Shown piece by piece: positions 8,513 to 15,922 of a stretch of 64,000 bases of DNA. The translations under genes were made by a program, and so were the position numbers. Each line of letters starts with the position of its first letter. Position 1 is the stretch's first letter. The notes beneath the pieces are model-generated. The model was not told the origin of the DNA, searched no databases, and worked only from the letters and a program-made list of their open reading frames with translations. The DNA comes from Microcella pacifica (GTDB lineage: Bacteria; Actinomycetota; Actinomycetes; Actinomycetales; Microbacteriaceae): assembly GCF_009371975.2 (NCBI RefSeq), contig NZ_VIKT02000003.1, forward strand, positions 123,148-187,147. The letters run 5' to 3'.

Positions 8513-8929
8513 TCCGTTCAGCAACCGAGCGGTGCGGTGTCGCACCTTCCACGACCCCGCCACCCTCTCCAGCTCCCACCGATTGGCGCTCACCCGCACC
8601 GCAGCCCACTCGTTGCCGTCGTGTCGCAGCACGATGGAGTGATTGACCGCGTGCGCCCGGTCGCCCTGCAGGGTGACGCGCGGCGTGGAGAGCACGTGTG
8701 CGCAGCCCGCCGCGAGATAGTCGCGATGAGCATCCCACTCAACGAGCGCTGGCACCTCATCACCGACCATCGTCACGGCATCCACGGTGTAGCTACCCTC
8801 CGGATGCCAGAGCTCCGCAATCGCCTCAGAGTCGGCAGCGTCTGCTGCTGGCCCGTATGCGGCGAGCAGGTTCATGATCGCGAGATGGTCTTCGACCGCC
8901 TGCAGGCGCTCTTCGAGCGACGAACTCAC
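8465..8929 (-). CDS. SnoaL/NTF2-like protein, second copy in the block
   Basis: A 154-residue NTF2-fold protein. It has N-terminal helices (LQAVEDHLAIMNLLAAYGPAAD), then AIAELWHPEGSYTVDAV and strands with HVLSTPRVTLQGDRAHAVNHSIVL. The GTG start at 8929 overlaps the stop of the upstream gene (GTGA, 8926-8929), so the two form an operon driven from copy D. The 3' 48 bases are antisense to the end of the reductase gene. It differs enough from the protein at 4315-4749 to be an independent member rather than a recent duplicate. Possible roles are dehydratase or isomerase, or a partner protein. Unassigned. Confidence 0.75.
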   Translation of the reverse strand: MSSSLEERLQAVEDHLAIMNLLAAYGPAADAADSEAIAELWHPEGSYTVDAVTMVGDEVPALVEWDAHRDYLAAGCAHVLSTPRVTLQGDRAHAVNHSIVLRHDGNEWAAVRVSANRWELERVAGSWKVRHRTARLLNGSGEARDLLRGIDLEP

Positions 8930-9681
8930 CAGTCTTGCCAGGGAATGATCGTGGTCACCGCGCTCGAGAGCAGCTCGCGCTCGACGGGGCTCTCGCCCAT
9001 CTCACGTTGGAGGCGCTCGATCTCGGCAGCAACCGCCACGGGCTCGTCGTCGAGATAGGCCAGGCGGATGCGAATACTGCCCGGCCGATACGCGTCGTCT
9101 CCGTTCAGCGGGAGGGAAGAGTGTCGCTGGGAGTGACTGAATGAGAATGTCCAGGCACCGGCAACACCATCGAGCTCGAGCATGTCGGGAATCAGCTCGC
9201 GGTCTTCACGCTGGAAGACATCGTGTGCGTCGAGACTGTGCGGCTCGTCAAAGTGCGTCACTCGCACATGCAGACCCTTGTTGGGACGATAGGGAAGCAC
9301 ATCGCTCGAGACCAGAGCTCGAGGCGCTGCGTATCCCTTGACCGGTCGGAAGAAGGCGAGCATGGCCCGCTCCACCCCCGGAATCAGCGGACCGCGACCC
9401 CACTGAAACGATGCTTCACCGAGGGCATCCCAGGCCGCGACAGCGTCGCTGACGGGCGGTCGAAACCAGTACATGGCCATGTAGTCGACATCGACAAGCG
9501 GACCCTGCGCGCGGGAGTTCTCGGCGCAGTCGCCGCGTCGAGCCCACCGGTCGCCCCACGCGACACCCGGCAACGCCAGGTTCTCAGGCCGATGGTCCAG
9601 CTGGTGCCACTCGTTGTAGGCCCGATGCTGCGTCGGATCGGTGAGGCGAACGAACGAGAAGAAGGCAAGCTCGGAGAACAT
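8926..9681 (-). CDS. Conserved protein of unknown function, two EthD/dimeric-barrel-like halves
   Basis: 251 residues. I do not recognise a named family with certainty. The N-terminal half (ELAFFSFVRLTD, then YNEWHQLDHRPENLALPGV) has the strand-helix look and conserved HxxDHRPE-type stretch of EthD or antibiotic-monooxygenase dimeric alpha+beta barrels. The second half (KGLHVRVTHFDEP, DMLELDGVAGAWTFSFS) looks like another such unit. ATG 9681 is preferred because the earlier in-frame TTG lies inside operator copy D. It is co-transcribed with the NTF2-like gene downstream. EthD-like proteins are small auxiliary proteins of monooxygenase systems, which would suit this cluster; that is inference. 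Confidence 0.65.
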   Translation of the reverse strand: MFSELAFFSFVRLTDPTQHRAYNEWHQLDHRPENLALPGVAWGDRWARRGDCAENSRAQGPLVDVDYMAMYWFRPPVSDAVAAWDALGEASFQWGRGPLIPGVERAMLAFFRPVKGYAAPRALVSSDVLPYRPNKGLHVRVTHFDEPHSLDAHDVFQREDRELIPDMLELDGVAGAWTFSFSHSQRHSSLPLNGDDAYRPGSIRIRLAYLDDEPVAVAAEIERLQREMGESPVERELLSSAVTTIIPWQDW

Positions 9682-9687
9682 GCCCCT

Positions 9688-9707
9688 AGTCAAGCGCTTG
9701 CTTGGTT
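9688..9707. promoter_or_regulatory. Shared operator-like motif, copy D
   Basis: On the minus strand this reads AACCAAGCAAGCGCTTGACT, six bases before the ATG at 9681. It matches copies A to C in both CAAG and CTTG half sites and lies between the EthD-like gene and the end of the cytochrome b gene. Confidence 0.6.
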
Positions 9708-9727
9708 ATCGCGCAAGGCCCGAGTCG

Positions 9728-11134
9728 TCAGCGCGATGACACCGAACCGAACAGTCGCGCGATCGGGGCCAGCACGATCGGCCGCGCCGCGACCCAGGCC
9801 GCCACGAACACCGCCAGCGACAGCAGGAACATCCAGAAGCCGGTCCAGTTGTCGGCGAAGGCGTCAGGGTCAACCGAGCCCTGCGCGGCATACATGTGGT
9901 TCAAGTTGCGCAGGGCGCCGGTCGACAGCACCAGCGCAACGTGCACCACGATGAACACCACGAAGTACAGCATCACCGGGAAGTGCACGGCGCGGGCCCA
10001 CTCGATGGGGTACGCCCGCGTGAGCTTCTCTGCCCGAGCGGGCCAGAGCGTGCTCATCCTGAAGCCGGTGATCGCGGCCAGGGGGGCTGCAATGAAGATG
10101 GTCGTGAAGTACGCCAGCTGCTGCAGCGAGTTGTAGTTCACCCAGCCGTTCTCCGTCGGCCAATCCAAGGACATGTACTGCAGCAGGGCCGACAGTGCGT
10201 TCGGGAAGACCTCGAGAGAGGTCGGCACCACCCGCATCCAGTGGCCCGTCGCCAGCAGCAGCACGATGAACAGTGCGCCATTGACCAGCCAGAGGAGATC
10301 GAGGCCCTGGTGGAACCACACCGTAAGGCTGACCTTCGTCTCAGGGCGGTTGCGCGGAGTCCAGTAGGCGGGCGGCTTCTTCTGCGTACGCACCCCCCAA
10401 CCGCTGCGAATGATCAGCAGCATGAAGAACGCGTTGAAGAAGTGCTGCCAGGCCAACCACGCGGGAATACCCACGGGTGCCGCCTCGGGCAGGTGGTACT
10501 CGCCCGGGAAGGTCTGCACGAAGTCAGCCACTGGCTCGAGGGTCAGGGCCCAGCGGGCAGTCAGAACGGCAACCGTGGCCAGCACGCCGAGCACGATCGC
10601 GAGCACGGCGCTGACCCCGACCCACTGCTGCAGGGTGTAGCGGCCGTAGCGCTTCTGCTCTCGAGGGGCACCATCTGCCGGCACCGAGCGCGGAGCCCGT
10701 GCGGCGGGCTGCTCGGCGGGTGGTTCAGGGCTCGACGGCGCCGGAGCGGGCGCAGCGGTCTCGTGCGCTGGCGCGGTGGCCTCTCGCTCGGGGTAGAACG
10801 CAGGAGCCGCCACCTCACCCGGCCAGGGAGCAGCACCAGCGACGCGGGGGAGACCACGGCGGAGCATCCCGGCCGTGGCGACCGCGCCGCCCGTCTCGGC
10901 GACGGCAGCATTCTGTACGGGGGTTGCCGTGACCGGCTCGGCCAGCGCTGCCTCGGCGGCCGCCGGGGATGCGACAACAGAAGCAACGGGTGCAGCAAAC
11001 ACCTCGTCGACGACTGTCGAGGCGGCAGGCGTGTGGTCACCAGGCGCTGAGGCGGCGCCGCTCAGTGGGGGCCATGGCTCGCCCCCCGGCACTCGGGGCA
11101 ATCCGCGACGAAGAGTCCTGCTCTCGGCATCCAC
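9728..11134 (-). CDS. Membrane cytochrome b (b561/hydrogenase-type) with Ala/Pro-rich cytoplasmic N-terminus
   Basis: 468 residues: about 165 Ala/Pro-rich, low-complexity residues, then roughly six transmembrane helices. His residues sit in helix contexts such as LAWQHFFNAFF, LTVWFHQGLD, ARAVHFPVMLYF and VVHVALVLSTG, as in di-heme cytochrome b561-type proteins. The N-terminal arm contains one motif twice: LRRGLPRVPGGEPWP (8-22) and LRRGLPRVAGAAPWP (91-105). The GTG start at 11134 lies five bases after the etfA stop, so etfB-etfA-cytb is one operon. It most likely passes electrons from reduced ETF into the membrane quinone pool in place of a classical ETF:quinone oxidoreductase. That role is inferred from the operon. 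Confidence 0.8.
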   Translation of the reverse strand: MDAESRTLRRGLPRVPGGEPWPPLSGAASAPGDHTPAASTVVDEVFAAPVASVVASPAAAEAALAEPVTATPVQNAAVAETGGAVATAGMLRRGLPRVAGAAPWPGEVAAPAFYPEREATAPAHETAAPAPAPSSPEPPAEQPAARAPRSVPADGAPREQKRYGRYTLQQWVGVSAVLAIVLGVLATVAVLTARWALTLEPVADFVQTFPGEYHLPEAAPVGIPAWLAWQHFFNAFFMLLIIRSGWGVRTQKKPPAYWTPRNRPETKVSLTVWFHQGLDLLWLVNGALFIVLLLATGHWMRVVPTSLEVFPNALSALLQYMSLDWPTENGWVNYNSLQQLAYFTTIFIAAPLAAITGFRMSTLWPARAEKLTRAYPIEWARAVHFPVMLYFVVFIVVHVALVLSTGALRNLNHMYAAQGSVDPDAFADNWTGFWMFLLSLAVFVAAWVAARPIVLAPIARLFGSVSSR

Positions 11135-11139
11135 GCTGT

Positions 11140-12099
11140 CTACCCCTTCTTCGCGTCGAGCGCTTCCAGCAACTGGGGCAGCACGGTGAACAGATCGCCC
11201 ACGATGCCGAAGTCAGCAACATCGAAGATGGGGGCGTCAGCGTCTTTGTTGATGGCCACGATGGTCTTGGCCGTCTGCATGCCCGCACGGTGCTGAATGG
11301 CACCCGAGATACCCACAGCGATGTACAGCTGGGGCGACACCGAGACGCCGGTCTGGCCGACCTGCAGGGCATGCGGCACATAGCCGGCATCCACCGCTGC
11401 GCGCGACGCGCCGACCGCCGCCCCGAGGGCATCGGCCAGTGACTCCACCAGCGCGAAGCTCTCGGCAGACCCCAGACCACGACCACCGGAGACCACACGA
11501 GCGGCACTGCGCAGCTCTGGCCGCGTCGACGACACCACGACCGGCTCAACCGAGTCAATGGATGCGGCGGGAGCCTGAGTGGCAGCAACGTCGAGAGGAA
11601 TGAGCTGCGCCTCTGCCGCAGTTGCCCGCGTCTCGACGGCGCCCTGACGCAGGGTAGCCAGCAAGGGCCCGAAGGTGGTGGCCGACTGGACGTTGTACGC
11701 CCCGCCATACACCGAGTGGTGCGCGACAACGCCCTGGTCGTCTCGGCTGATGTCCACAGCATCCACCGCCACGGAAAGACCGAGGCGTGCTGCCAGTCGA
11801 CCCGCAACATCGCGACCGTCGATTGAGTTGGAGATCAAGATGGCCTCCGGCTGCACGAGCTCGACCGCGGCCGCGACCGCGTCGACCATCGGCACGGTGA
11901 GCCCATCACCGGCGGCAGCGTGCAGAACCTGCGCGGCCCCGAGCGCTCCGGCCCCGTCAGCCCCCTCACCCACGACGAGAGCAACGGGGGTACCAACCTG
12001 ACTGGCAGCGCCCACGAGGGCCGCAGAACTCGCGGCCAGCTGACCGTCGGGCGTGGTGTCGAGAAGCACCAGAATGGAGTCGTTCGCAAATGTGGTCAT
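11140..12099 (-). CDS. etfA: Electron transfer flavoprotein subunit alpha
   Basis: 319 residues. The N-terminal half is the variable alpha/beta domain ([15 protein letters not shown]). The C-terminal FAD domain has [32 protein letters not shown] and [12 protein letters not shown], ending in [21 protein letters not shown], all ETF-alpha hallmarks. ATG 12099 is chosen because GAGGAG precedes it; longer in-frame starts would overlap etfB. With EtfB it accepts electrons from acyl-CoA dehydrogenase-type flavoenzymes. It lies between etfB (10 bases upstream) and the cytochrome b gene, pointing to a dedicated electron outlet for the catabolic block. No acyl-CoA dehydrogenase is in this window. Confidence 0.95.
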   Translation of the reverse strand: MTTFANDSILVLLDTTPDGQLAASSAALVGAASQVGTPVALVVGEGADGAGALGAAQVLHAAAGDGLTVPMVDAVAAAVELVQPEAILISNSIDGRDVAGRLAARLGLSVAVDAVDISRDDQGVVAHHSVYGGAYNVQSATTFGPLLATLRQGAVETRATAAEAQLIPLDVAATQAPAASIDSVEPVVVSSTRPELRSAARVVSGGRGLGSAESFALVESLADALGAAVGASRAAVDAGYVPHALQVGQTGVSVSPQLYIAVGISGAIQHRAGMQTAKTIVAINKDADAPIFDVADFGIVGDLFTVLPQLLEALDAKKG

Positions 12100-12109
12100 G
12101 GGGTACTCC

Positions 12110-12886
12110 TCAGGCGAGTCGGTTCTCACGGAGGAAGTCAGCGAGCTTCTGACCAGCATCCCCCTCATCAACGATCTTCACGCCAGCCTGACGCGGCGGA
12201 CGCTCGGCGATCGCCGTCATGATCGAGCGCGGTACATCCACCCGCTCCCCATCGATCTCCAGATCGGCGAGCGACCACGTCTCGTAGGGCTTCTTCTTGG
12301 CCGCCATGATGCCCTTGAAGTTCGGGAAGCGGGCGTCGGGAAGCGCCTCAGTGATCGAGACCAATGCGGGCAACGGCGCACTCACCTGCATCGTCGCGAC
12401 ATCGGTGACGCGTCGACCCGACACGCGCTCCGCCTCGATCGTCACCTCGGTGAGGGCGGTCAGCTGCGGAATGCCCAAGCGTTCGGCGATCATCGCCGGA
12501 AGCACTCCGGCAACACCGTCGGTTGACTGGTTGCCGGTGATGACCAGATCAAAGCCAGCCTTCCGCAACGCGGCAGCCAACACTTCGGAGGTCAAGGAGA
12601 GGTCAGCGCCGTGGAGTGCCTCGTCCACAATGTGCACTGCCGACGCCGCGCCCATCGCCAATCCCTTGCGAATCGTGGCCGCGGCCGACTCAGGAGCCAT
12701 GCTCAACAGCACCACCTCGGCGTCGTCGTGCTCGTCGGCGTAACTCAGCGCCACCTCGATCGCGCGTTCACCGATCTCATCGAGAACCGCCTCCGAGGCG
12801 GCACGGTCAGCAAGGCCGGTCTCGAGGTTGAGCACACGATCACCCCAGGTGTCGGGCACTTCCTTCACCAAGACAACGATCTTCAC
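12110..12886 (-). CDS. etfB: Electron transfer flavoprotein subunit beta
   Basis: 258 residues with the EtfB nucleotide-binding fold. It has the start [13 protein letters not shown], an internal [19 protein letters not shown] segment, and the EtfB signature region ending [17 protein letters not shown] followed by IMAAKKKP. It forms the ETF heterodimer with EtfA, binds AMP and shuttles electrons from flavin dehydrogenases. It is the first gene of an operon with etfA and a membrane cytochrome b. The upstream region (12930-12953) carries operator-like copy E, linking electron transfer to the catabolic regulon. Confidence 0.95.
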   Translation of the reverse strand: MKIVVLVKEVPDTWGDRVLNLETGLADRAASEAVLDEIGERAIEVALSYADEHDDAEVVLLSMAPESAAATIRKGLAMGAASAVHIVDEALHGADLSLTSEVLAAALRKAGFDLVITGNQSTDGVAGVLPAMIAERLGIPQLTALTEVTIEAERVSGRRVTDVATMQVSAPLPALVSITEALPDARFPNFKGIMAAKKKPYETWSLADLEIDGERVDVPRSIMTAIAERPPRQAGVKIVDEGDAGQKLADFLRENRLA

Positions 12887-12929
12887 CTAGGCCTCCTCGC
12901 GTTTGTGGCATCGTATCCTGGCCCGCTGA

Positions 12930-12953
12930 GAACAAACAATTGCTTGCTTGTCC
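12930..12953. promoter_or_regulatory. Shared operator-like motif, copy E (degenerate)
   Basis: The stretch contains AACAAACAATTGCTTGCT on the plus strand and overlapping ACAAGCAAGCAATTG on the minus strand. Each matches seven of the eight core bases of the CAAG-N6-CTTG motif. It lies about 45 bases before the etfB start codon. Confidence 0.45.
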
Positions 12954-12973
12954 ACTTAGAGACAGACGACTCT

Positions 12974-13738
12974 TTATCTCGAGCGCCGACTCTTCAGGAA
13001 TGCATCGATCAGCTGCATAGCTTCGGTCGTGCTCGCGGCGGCAGCTATGGTCTGCGCCTCGTCAGTGAGTTGCTCTGACAGAGTTCGGCCTGGCGCCGAC
13101 CGAAGGAGACGCTTGGCCTCTCCGAAGGCCGATGGCGCCCGATCCACCCACAGTCGCGCGATGCGCCGAGAACGCTCCATCACTTCCTGCGGCTCAACGA
13201 CCTGGGCGACAAGACCCCATTCTCGCGCTTCCGTAGCGGAGAGCATCCGGTCACTCAGCAGCAACTCCAGTGCACGACGCTCGCCGACAGCCCTGCCGAG
13301 TAAAGCTGACACCGACAGATCCGGAGTCATGCCGATGCCCGCATACAAGGCCCCCATACGAGCATCACTCGACGCTACGGCGTAGTCAGAGCTGAGCAGA
13401 AGCCCTAGCCCTCCGCCGGCAACGACTCCGGTCACGGCAGCGACGACGGGGATTCGAGACGACACGATCGACGCGATACCGTCTGCCATGACCGTTGCGA
13501 GCTCATGCACATAGTCAGAGCCGCTTCGGCTGATGGCCTCGACGTCGCCTCCTGCACAGAAGGCTTTGCCGCTACCGGCCAAGAGAATCGCAGACACCTG
13601 GTCTGCGTCGAGGGCGTCGCGGACAGACGATGACCAGAGCCGAGCAGTGTCAAGGTCGAGTGCGTTGAGCACCCCTGGCCTGTTGATCACAATCTCGGCC
13701 ACACCATCTGAGACGGTCAGCGTTACGGTGGGCTCCAT
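12974..13738 (-). CDS. Enoyl-CoA hydratase/isomerase (crotonase family)
   Basis: 254 residues with the crotonase fold. The first oxyanion-hole strand is GSGKAFCAGGDVEAI and the second is TGVVAGGGLGLLLSSDYAVAS, followed by IGMTPDLSVSALLGRAVG and a C-terminal helical trimerisation region. The ATG at 13738 follows AAGGAG, and a palindrome TTTGCCAGGCAAA lies immediately upstream. The Glu residues needed for hydratase activity are not at standard, easily recognised positions (GMTPDLS rather than GxxPExG), so isomerase or another crotonase reaction on a CoA ester is possible. It is the last gene of the catabolic block before the tRNA. Confidence 0.85.
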   Translation of the reverse strand: MEPTVTLTVSDGVAEIVINRPGVLNALDLDTARLWSSSVRDALDADQVSAILLAGSGKAFCAGGDVEAISRSGSDYVHELATVMADGIASIVSSRIPVVAAVTGVVAGGGLGLLLSSDYAVASSDARMGALYAGIGMTPDLSVSALLGRAVGERRALELLLSDRMLSATEAREWGLVAQVVEPQEVMERSRRIARLWVDRAPSAFGEAKRLLRSAPGRTLSEQLTDEAQTIAAAASTTEAMQLIDAFLKSRRSR

Positions 13739-13751
13739 TGCGACTCCTTCG

Positions 13752-13764
13752 TTTGCCAGGCAAA
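13752..13764. promoter_or_regulatory. Palindrome before the crotonase gene
   Basis: TTTGCCAGGCAAA is a perfect palindrome around one central base, directly upstream of the Shine-Dalgarno of the enoyl-CoA hydratase gene. It differs from the CAAG-N6-CTTG motif, so it is probably the operator for a different regulator. Confidence 0.45.
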
Positions 13765-13765
13765 T

Positions 13766-14121
13766 AGACGGGCGACATGCTACCGATCCCCGAAGTGGGC
13801 TGAAGCGGTTGGCGAGTCGGGCAGAGGCGAAATGCTTCCTGACCCGCAAGTGCGCGATCTTCCGCGGCCGTGCGTCGCGACGCGTGCGCGCCGGCGCGGG
13901 CGGTTGCTCGCGAAAGTGACCGTTTGTGGCGAAAGTGCCTGAACATTGCACGCCTCCCGCTACATAAGGGCGCTCTCGCGGGGCAGTCGTTCGGCGGCGA
14001 AGTCTCGGCGCCCAGCTCGCGCTCGACCCGAGCTACTGTCACGCCGGAGCGGCGAGGAGTCGGCGGCGAGTCTTGACTTATGGCGAGCAACTGCCACGCC
14101 GGAGCGGCGCTGTGGCGCCGC
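13766..14121. other. 356-base stretch without a recognised gene, containing a direct repeat
   Basis: No open frame here looks like a protein. Two near-identical 25-base units lie at 14030-14054 and 14085-14109 (GAGC then ACTG then CACGCCGGAGCGGCG, two mismatches), 55 bases apart. The second abuts the tRNA-Gln 3' end. Another degenerate pair built on CGGCGGCGA-AGTC lies nearby. The stretch may be a remnant of integration or duplication at the tRNA. Confidence 0.5.
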
Positions 14122-14124
14122 TCC
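14101..14124 (-). terminator. Hairpin at the tRNA-Gln 3' end
   Basis: GGAGCGGCGC (14101-14110) pairs perfectly with GCGCCGCTCC (14115-14124) around a four-base loop. On the minus strand it begins in the last bases of the tRNA and extends downstream. There is no T run, so it may act in termination or in tRNA 3' processing. Confidence 0.5.
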
Positions 14125-14192
14125 GCCCCCAGGATTCGAACCTGGACCTAACAGCTCCAAAGGCTGTCGTGCTGCCGTTACACCAAGGCGGA
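14122..14192 (-). tRNA. tRNA-Gln (anticodon UUG)
   Basis: The minus strand folds as a 71-base tRNA. The acceptor arms are TCCGCCT and GGGGCGGA-type ends, the T-loop is GGTTCGAATCC and the anticodon loop CTTTGGA has anticodon TTG at 14158-14160. No CCA is encoded. It separates the catabolic block from the more ordinary, higher-GC region to the right. tRNA 3' ends are common integration sites for islands. Confidence 0.95.
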
Positions 14193-14328
14193 TCACGCGA
14201 AACGCGCGCGTCTAGTCTGCCAGAGCGCGGGCAGCGCCAGACCAGCGCCGGGGCGGGATGCTCGCCGCGAGCTCGAGCGCAGCATCCACTCGTCCGACTG
14301 CGAGCGCCGCGCCCGCGATAATGAACAG

Positions 14329-14832
14329 ATGACCGCCCGCGACGAAGTCGACCGCATCGTCGAGGCGTGGCGGCGCGAACGCCCCGACCTCGACGTCGAG
14401 CCGCTGCAGGTGCTCTCGCGCGTGAGCCGCCTCGCGCGCCACCTCGACCGCGCGCGCAAGGCGGCCTTCGCGGCCTCCGAGCTCGAGTCCTGGGAGTTCG
14501 ACGTGCTCTCAGCCCTGCGCCGCGCCGGCGAGCCCTATGAGCTGAGCCCCAAGGCCCTGCTGCAGCAGACGCTCGTGTCGAGCGGCACGATGACGAACCG
14601 CGTCGACCGGCTCACCGTGCGCGGGCTCGTCGAGCGTCGCACCGACCCGAACGATGGGCGGAGCATCCGGGTCAGGATGTCGGCGGAGGGGCGCAGCCGC
14701 GTGGATCGCGCGATCGGCGAGCTGCTGCAGAGCGAGGCCGAGCTGCTCGAGCGGCTGCCCCGCACCGATCAGGCGCGGCTCGCCGACCTGCTGCGCACAC
14801 TCGGCGCCGGCTTCGACGAGCTGCCGACCTAA
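14329..14832 (+). CDS. MarR-family transcriptional regulator
   Basis: 167 residues with the MarR winged helix: ASELESWEFDVLSALRRAG, then ELSPKALLQQTLVSSGTMTNRVDRLTVRGLVERRTDPNDGRSIRVRMSAEG. This covers the recognition helix (SSGTMTNRVDRL) and the wing with the typical DPNDGRS. The first ATG at 14329 gives a full N-terminal dimerisation helix. The gene stands alone between a tRNA and a convergent membrane-protein gene, so no target operon is evident. It may regulate a distant transporter or itself. Confidence 0.9.
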   Translation: MTARDEVDRIVEAWRRERPDLDVEPLQVLSRVSRLARHLDRARKAAFAASELESWEFDVLSALRRAGEPYELSPKALLQQTLVSSGTMTNRVDRLTVRGLVERRTDPNDGRSIRVRMSAEGRSRVDRAIGELLQSEAELLERLPRTDQARLADLLRTLGAGFDELPT

Positions 14833-14847
14833 ACCAGCTCTTGCGCG

Positions 14848-14903
14848 CCGCCGTGTGTGGCACGCGCCGCAGAACGTTTCGCGTCGTGTGCCACAAACGG
14901 CGG
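14848..14903. repeat. Long imperfect intergenic palindrome
   Basis: An inverted repeat with outer arms CCGCCG/CGGCGG and inner arms GTGTGGCACGCG / CGTGTGCCACA around AGAACGTTTCG sits between two convergent genes. About 18 of 23 positions pair. It could be a bidirectional terminator, although there is no T tract, or one copy of a dispersed palindromic repeat family. Confidence 0.55.
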
Positions 14904-14930
14904 TGTTCGGCGGCGCGGGCCGGCGAACGT

Positions 14931-15338
14931 TCAGCCGCTCGCGATGAGCGGCAGCACGAACGCGACGATGGTCGCGATCGCGCCGACCGTCGTGAGGATG
15001 CCGCCGAGAGTCAGCAGCACGCGCCCGTCGTGCGCGGGGTCGTCGAGGCGCGGAGTGTCGGGGCGCGACGGGTGCACCCAGACGGTGCGGGCATCCCCGA
15101 CAGCCGGGATCTGGCCCGTGAGCGGCGACGTGCTCTCGCGCACCTCGCCCTCCTCGCCGAACCAGCGGATCTTCGCATCGCGCTCGCGCACCGTCGCGAC
15201 GACCGCCTTCGCGGTCGTGTAGCGGCTCGACCAGGACCTGCGGCCGATGCCGATCACGAGTAGCACGATGCCGACGGGGAGCGCGAGCCACGCGAAGACC
15301 TCCGCGGCGATGGCAATGGCGTCGAGAGGCTCGGTCAC
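14931..15338 (-). CDS. Small membrane protein, DUF3592-like
   Basis: About 135 residues with two transmembrane helices. The first (IAAEVFAWLALPVGIVLLVIGI) and the second (VLLTLGGILTTVGAIATIVAFVLPLI) flank an 80-residue loop containing TTAKAVVATVRERDAKIRWFGEEGEV and VGDARTVWVHPSRPD. This layout matches DUF3592 proteins, whose function is unknown. The start is uncertain: GTG 15338 is taken, and another GTG six bases earlier is possible. It lies 25 bases downstream of arsC on the same strand, so it may be co-transcribed with it. Confidence 0.7.
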   Translation of the reverse strand: MTEPLDAIAIAAEVFAWLALPVGIVLLVIGIGRRSWSSRYTTAKAVVATVRERDAKIRWFGEEGEVRESTSPLTGQIPAVGDARTVWVHPSRPDTPRLDDPAHDGRVLLTLGGILTTVGAIATIVAFVLPLIASG

Positions 15339-15363
15339 CCTCACATCGTAGGGCCAGAACAGC

Positions 15364-15771
15364 TCAGGCGGCGGGGACGAGCTCCGCGACGAGAGCCTGG
15401 ATGCGCGCCTTGATGTCATCGCGGATCACGCGCACCGACTCGATGCCCTGCCCGGCCGGGTCGTCGAGCTCCCAGTCCTCGTAGCGCTTGCCGGGGAAGA
15501 TCGGGCAGGCGTCGCCGCAGCCCATCGTGATCACGACGTCCGAGGCGCGCACGGCGTCGGTCGTGAGCACTTTCGGCGTGTTGCTCGCGATGTCGATGCC
15601 CTCCTCTGCCATCGCCTCGACGGCGGTCGGGTTGATCTGATCCTTCGGCTCGGAGCCGGCCGAGAGCACCTCGACGCGGTCTCCGGCGAAGTGGCGCAAG
15701 TAGCCCGCGGCCATCTGCGAGCGGCCCGCATTGTGCACGCAGACGAATAGGACGGTGGGGGTGTCAGACAC
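15364..15771 (-). CDS. arsC: Arsenate reductase, low-molecular-weight phosphatase type
   Basis: 135 residues. The nucleophile loop CVHNAGRS (Cys11 to Arg17) is the CX5R motif of LMW-phosphatase-fold arsenate reductases. Further cysteines in GCGDACP (Cys85, Cys89) resemble the relay cysteines of the thioredoxin-linked pI258 type, and DDPAG (103-107) holds the general acid. It reduces arsenate to arsenite. GTG 15771 follows a GGAG. The gene is divergent from arsR across 151 bases containing an inverted repeat, so arsR should repress it. The exit route for arsenite is probably the aquaporin encoded at 16292. Confidence 0.92.
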   Translation of the reverse strand: MSDTPTVLFVCVHNAGRSQMAAGYLRHFAGDRVEVLSAGSEPKDQINPTAVEAMAEEGIDIASNTPKVLTTDAVRASDVVITMGCGDACPIFPGKRYEDWELDDPAGQGIESVRVIRDDIKARIQALVAELVPAA

Positions 15772-15825
15772 GGGCGCTCCCTCAGGGTGGGCGGGCCGAC
15801 CCCGCGCGGGGATCGCACCTGGTGT

Positions 15826-15877
15826 ATTGATGGACGTCGATGGCCAGGATACGCTGGTGACATCGACCACTGTCAAT
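15826..15877. promoter_or_regulatory. ArsR operator candidate between arsC and arsR
   Basis: ATTGATGGACGTCGATG (15826-15842) and CATCGACCACTGTCAAT (15861-15877) form an inverted repeat matching at 13 of 17 positions. It lies in the arsC/arsR divergent promoter region. ArsR-type repressors typically bind such AT-bounded dyads (ATTGA / TCAAT ends). Confidence 0.6.
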
Positions 15878-15922
15878 GCAACATCACGCGATTGAACGCG
15901 CGGTGAACGAGGGGAAGCTCGC

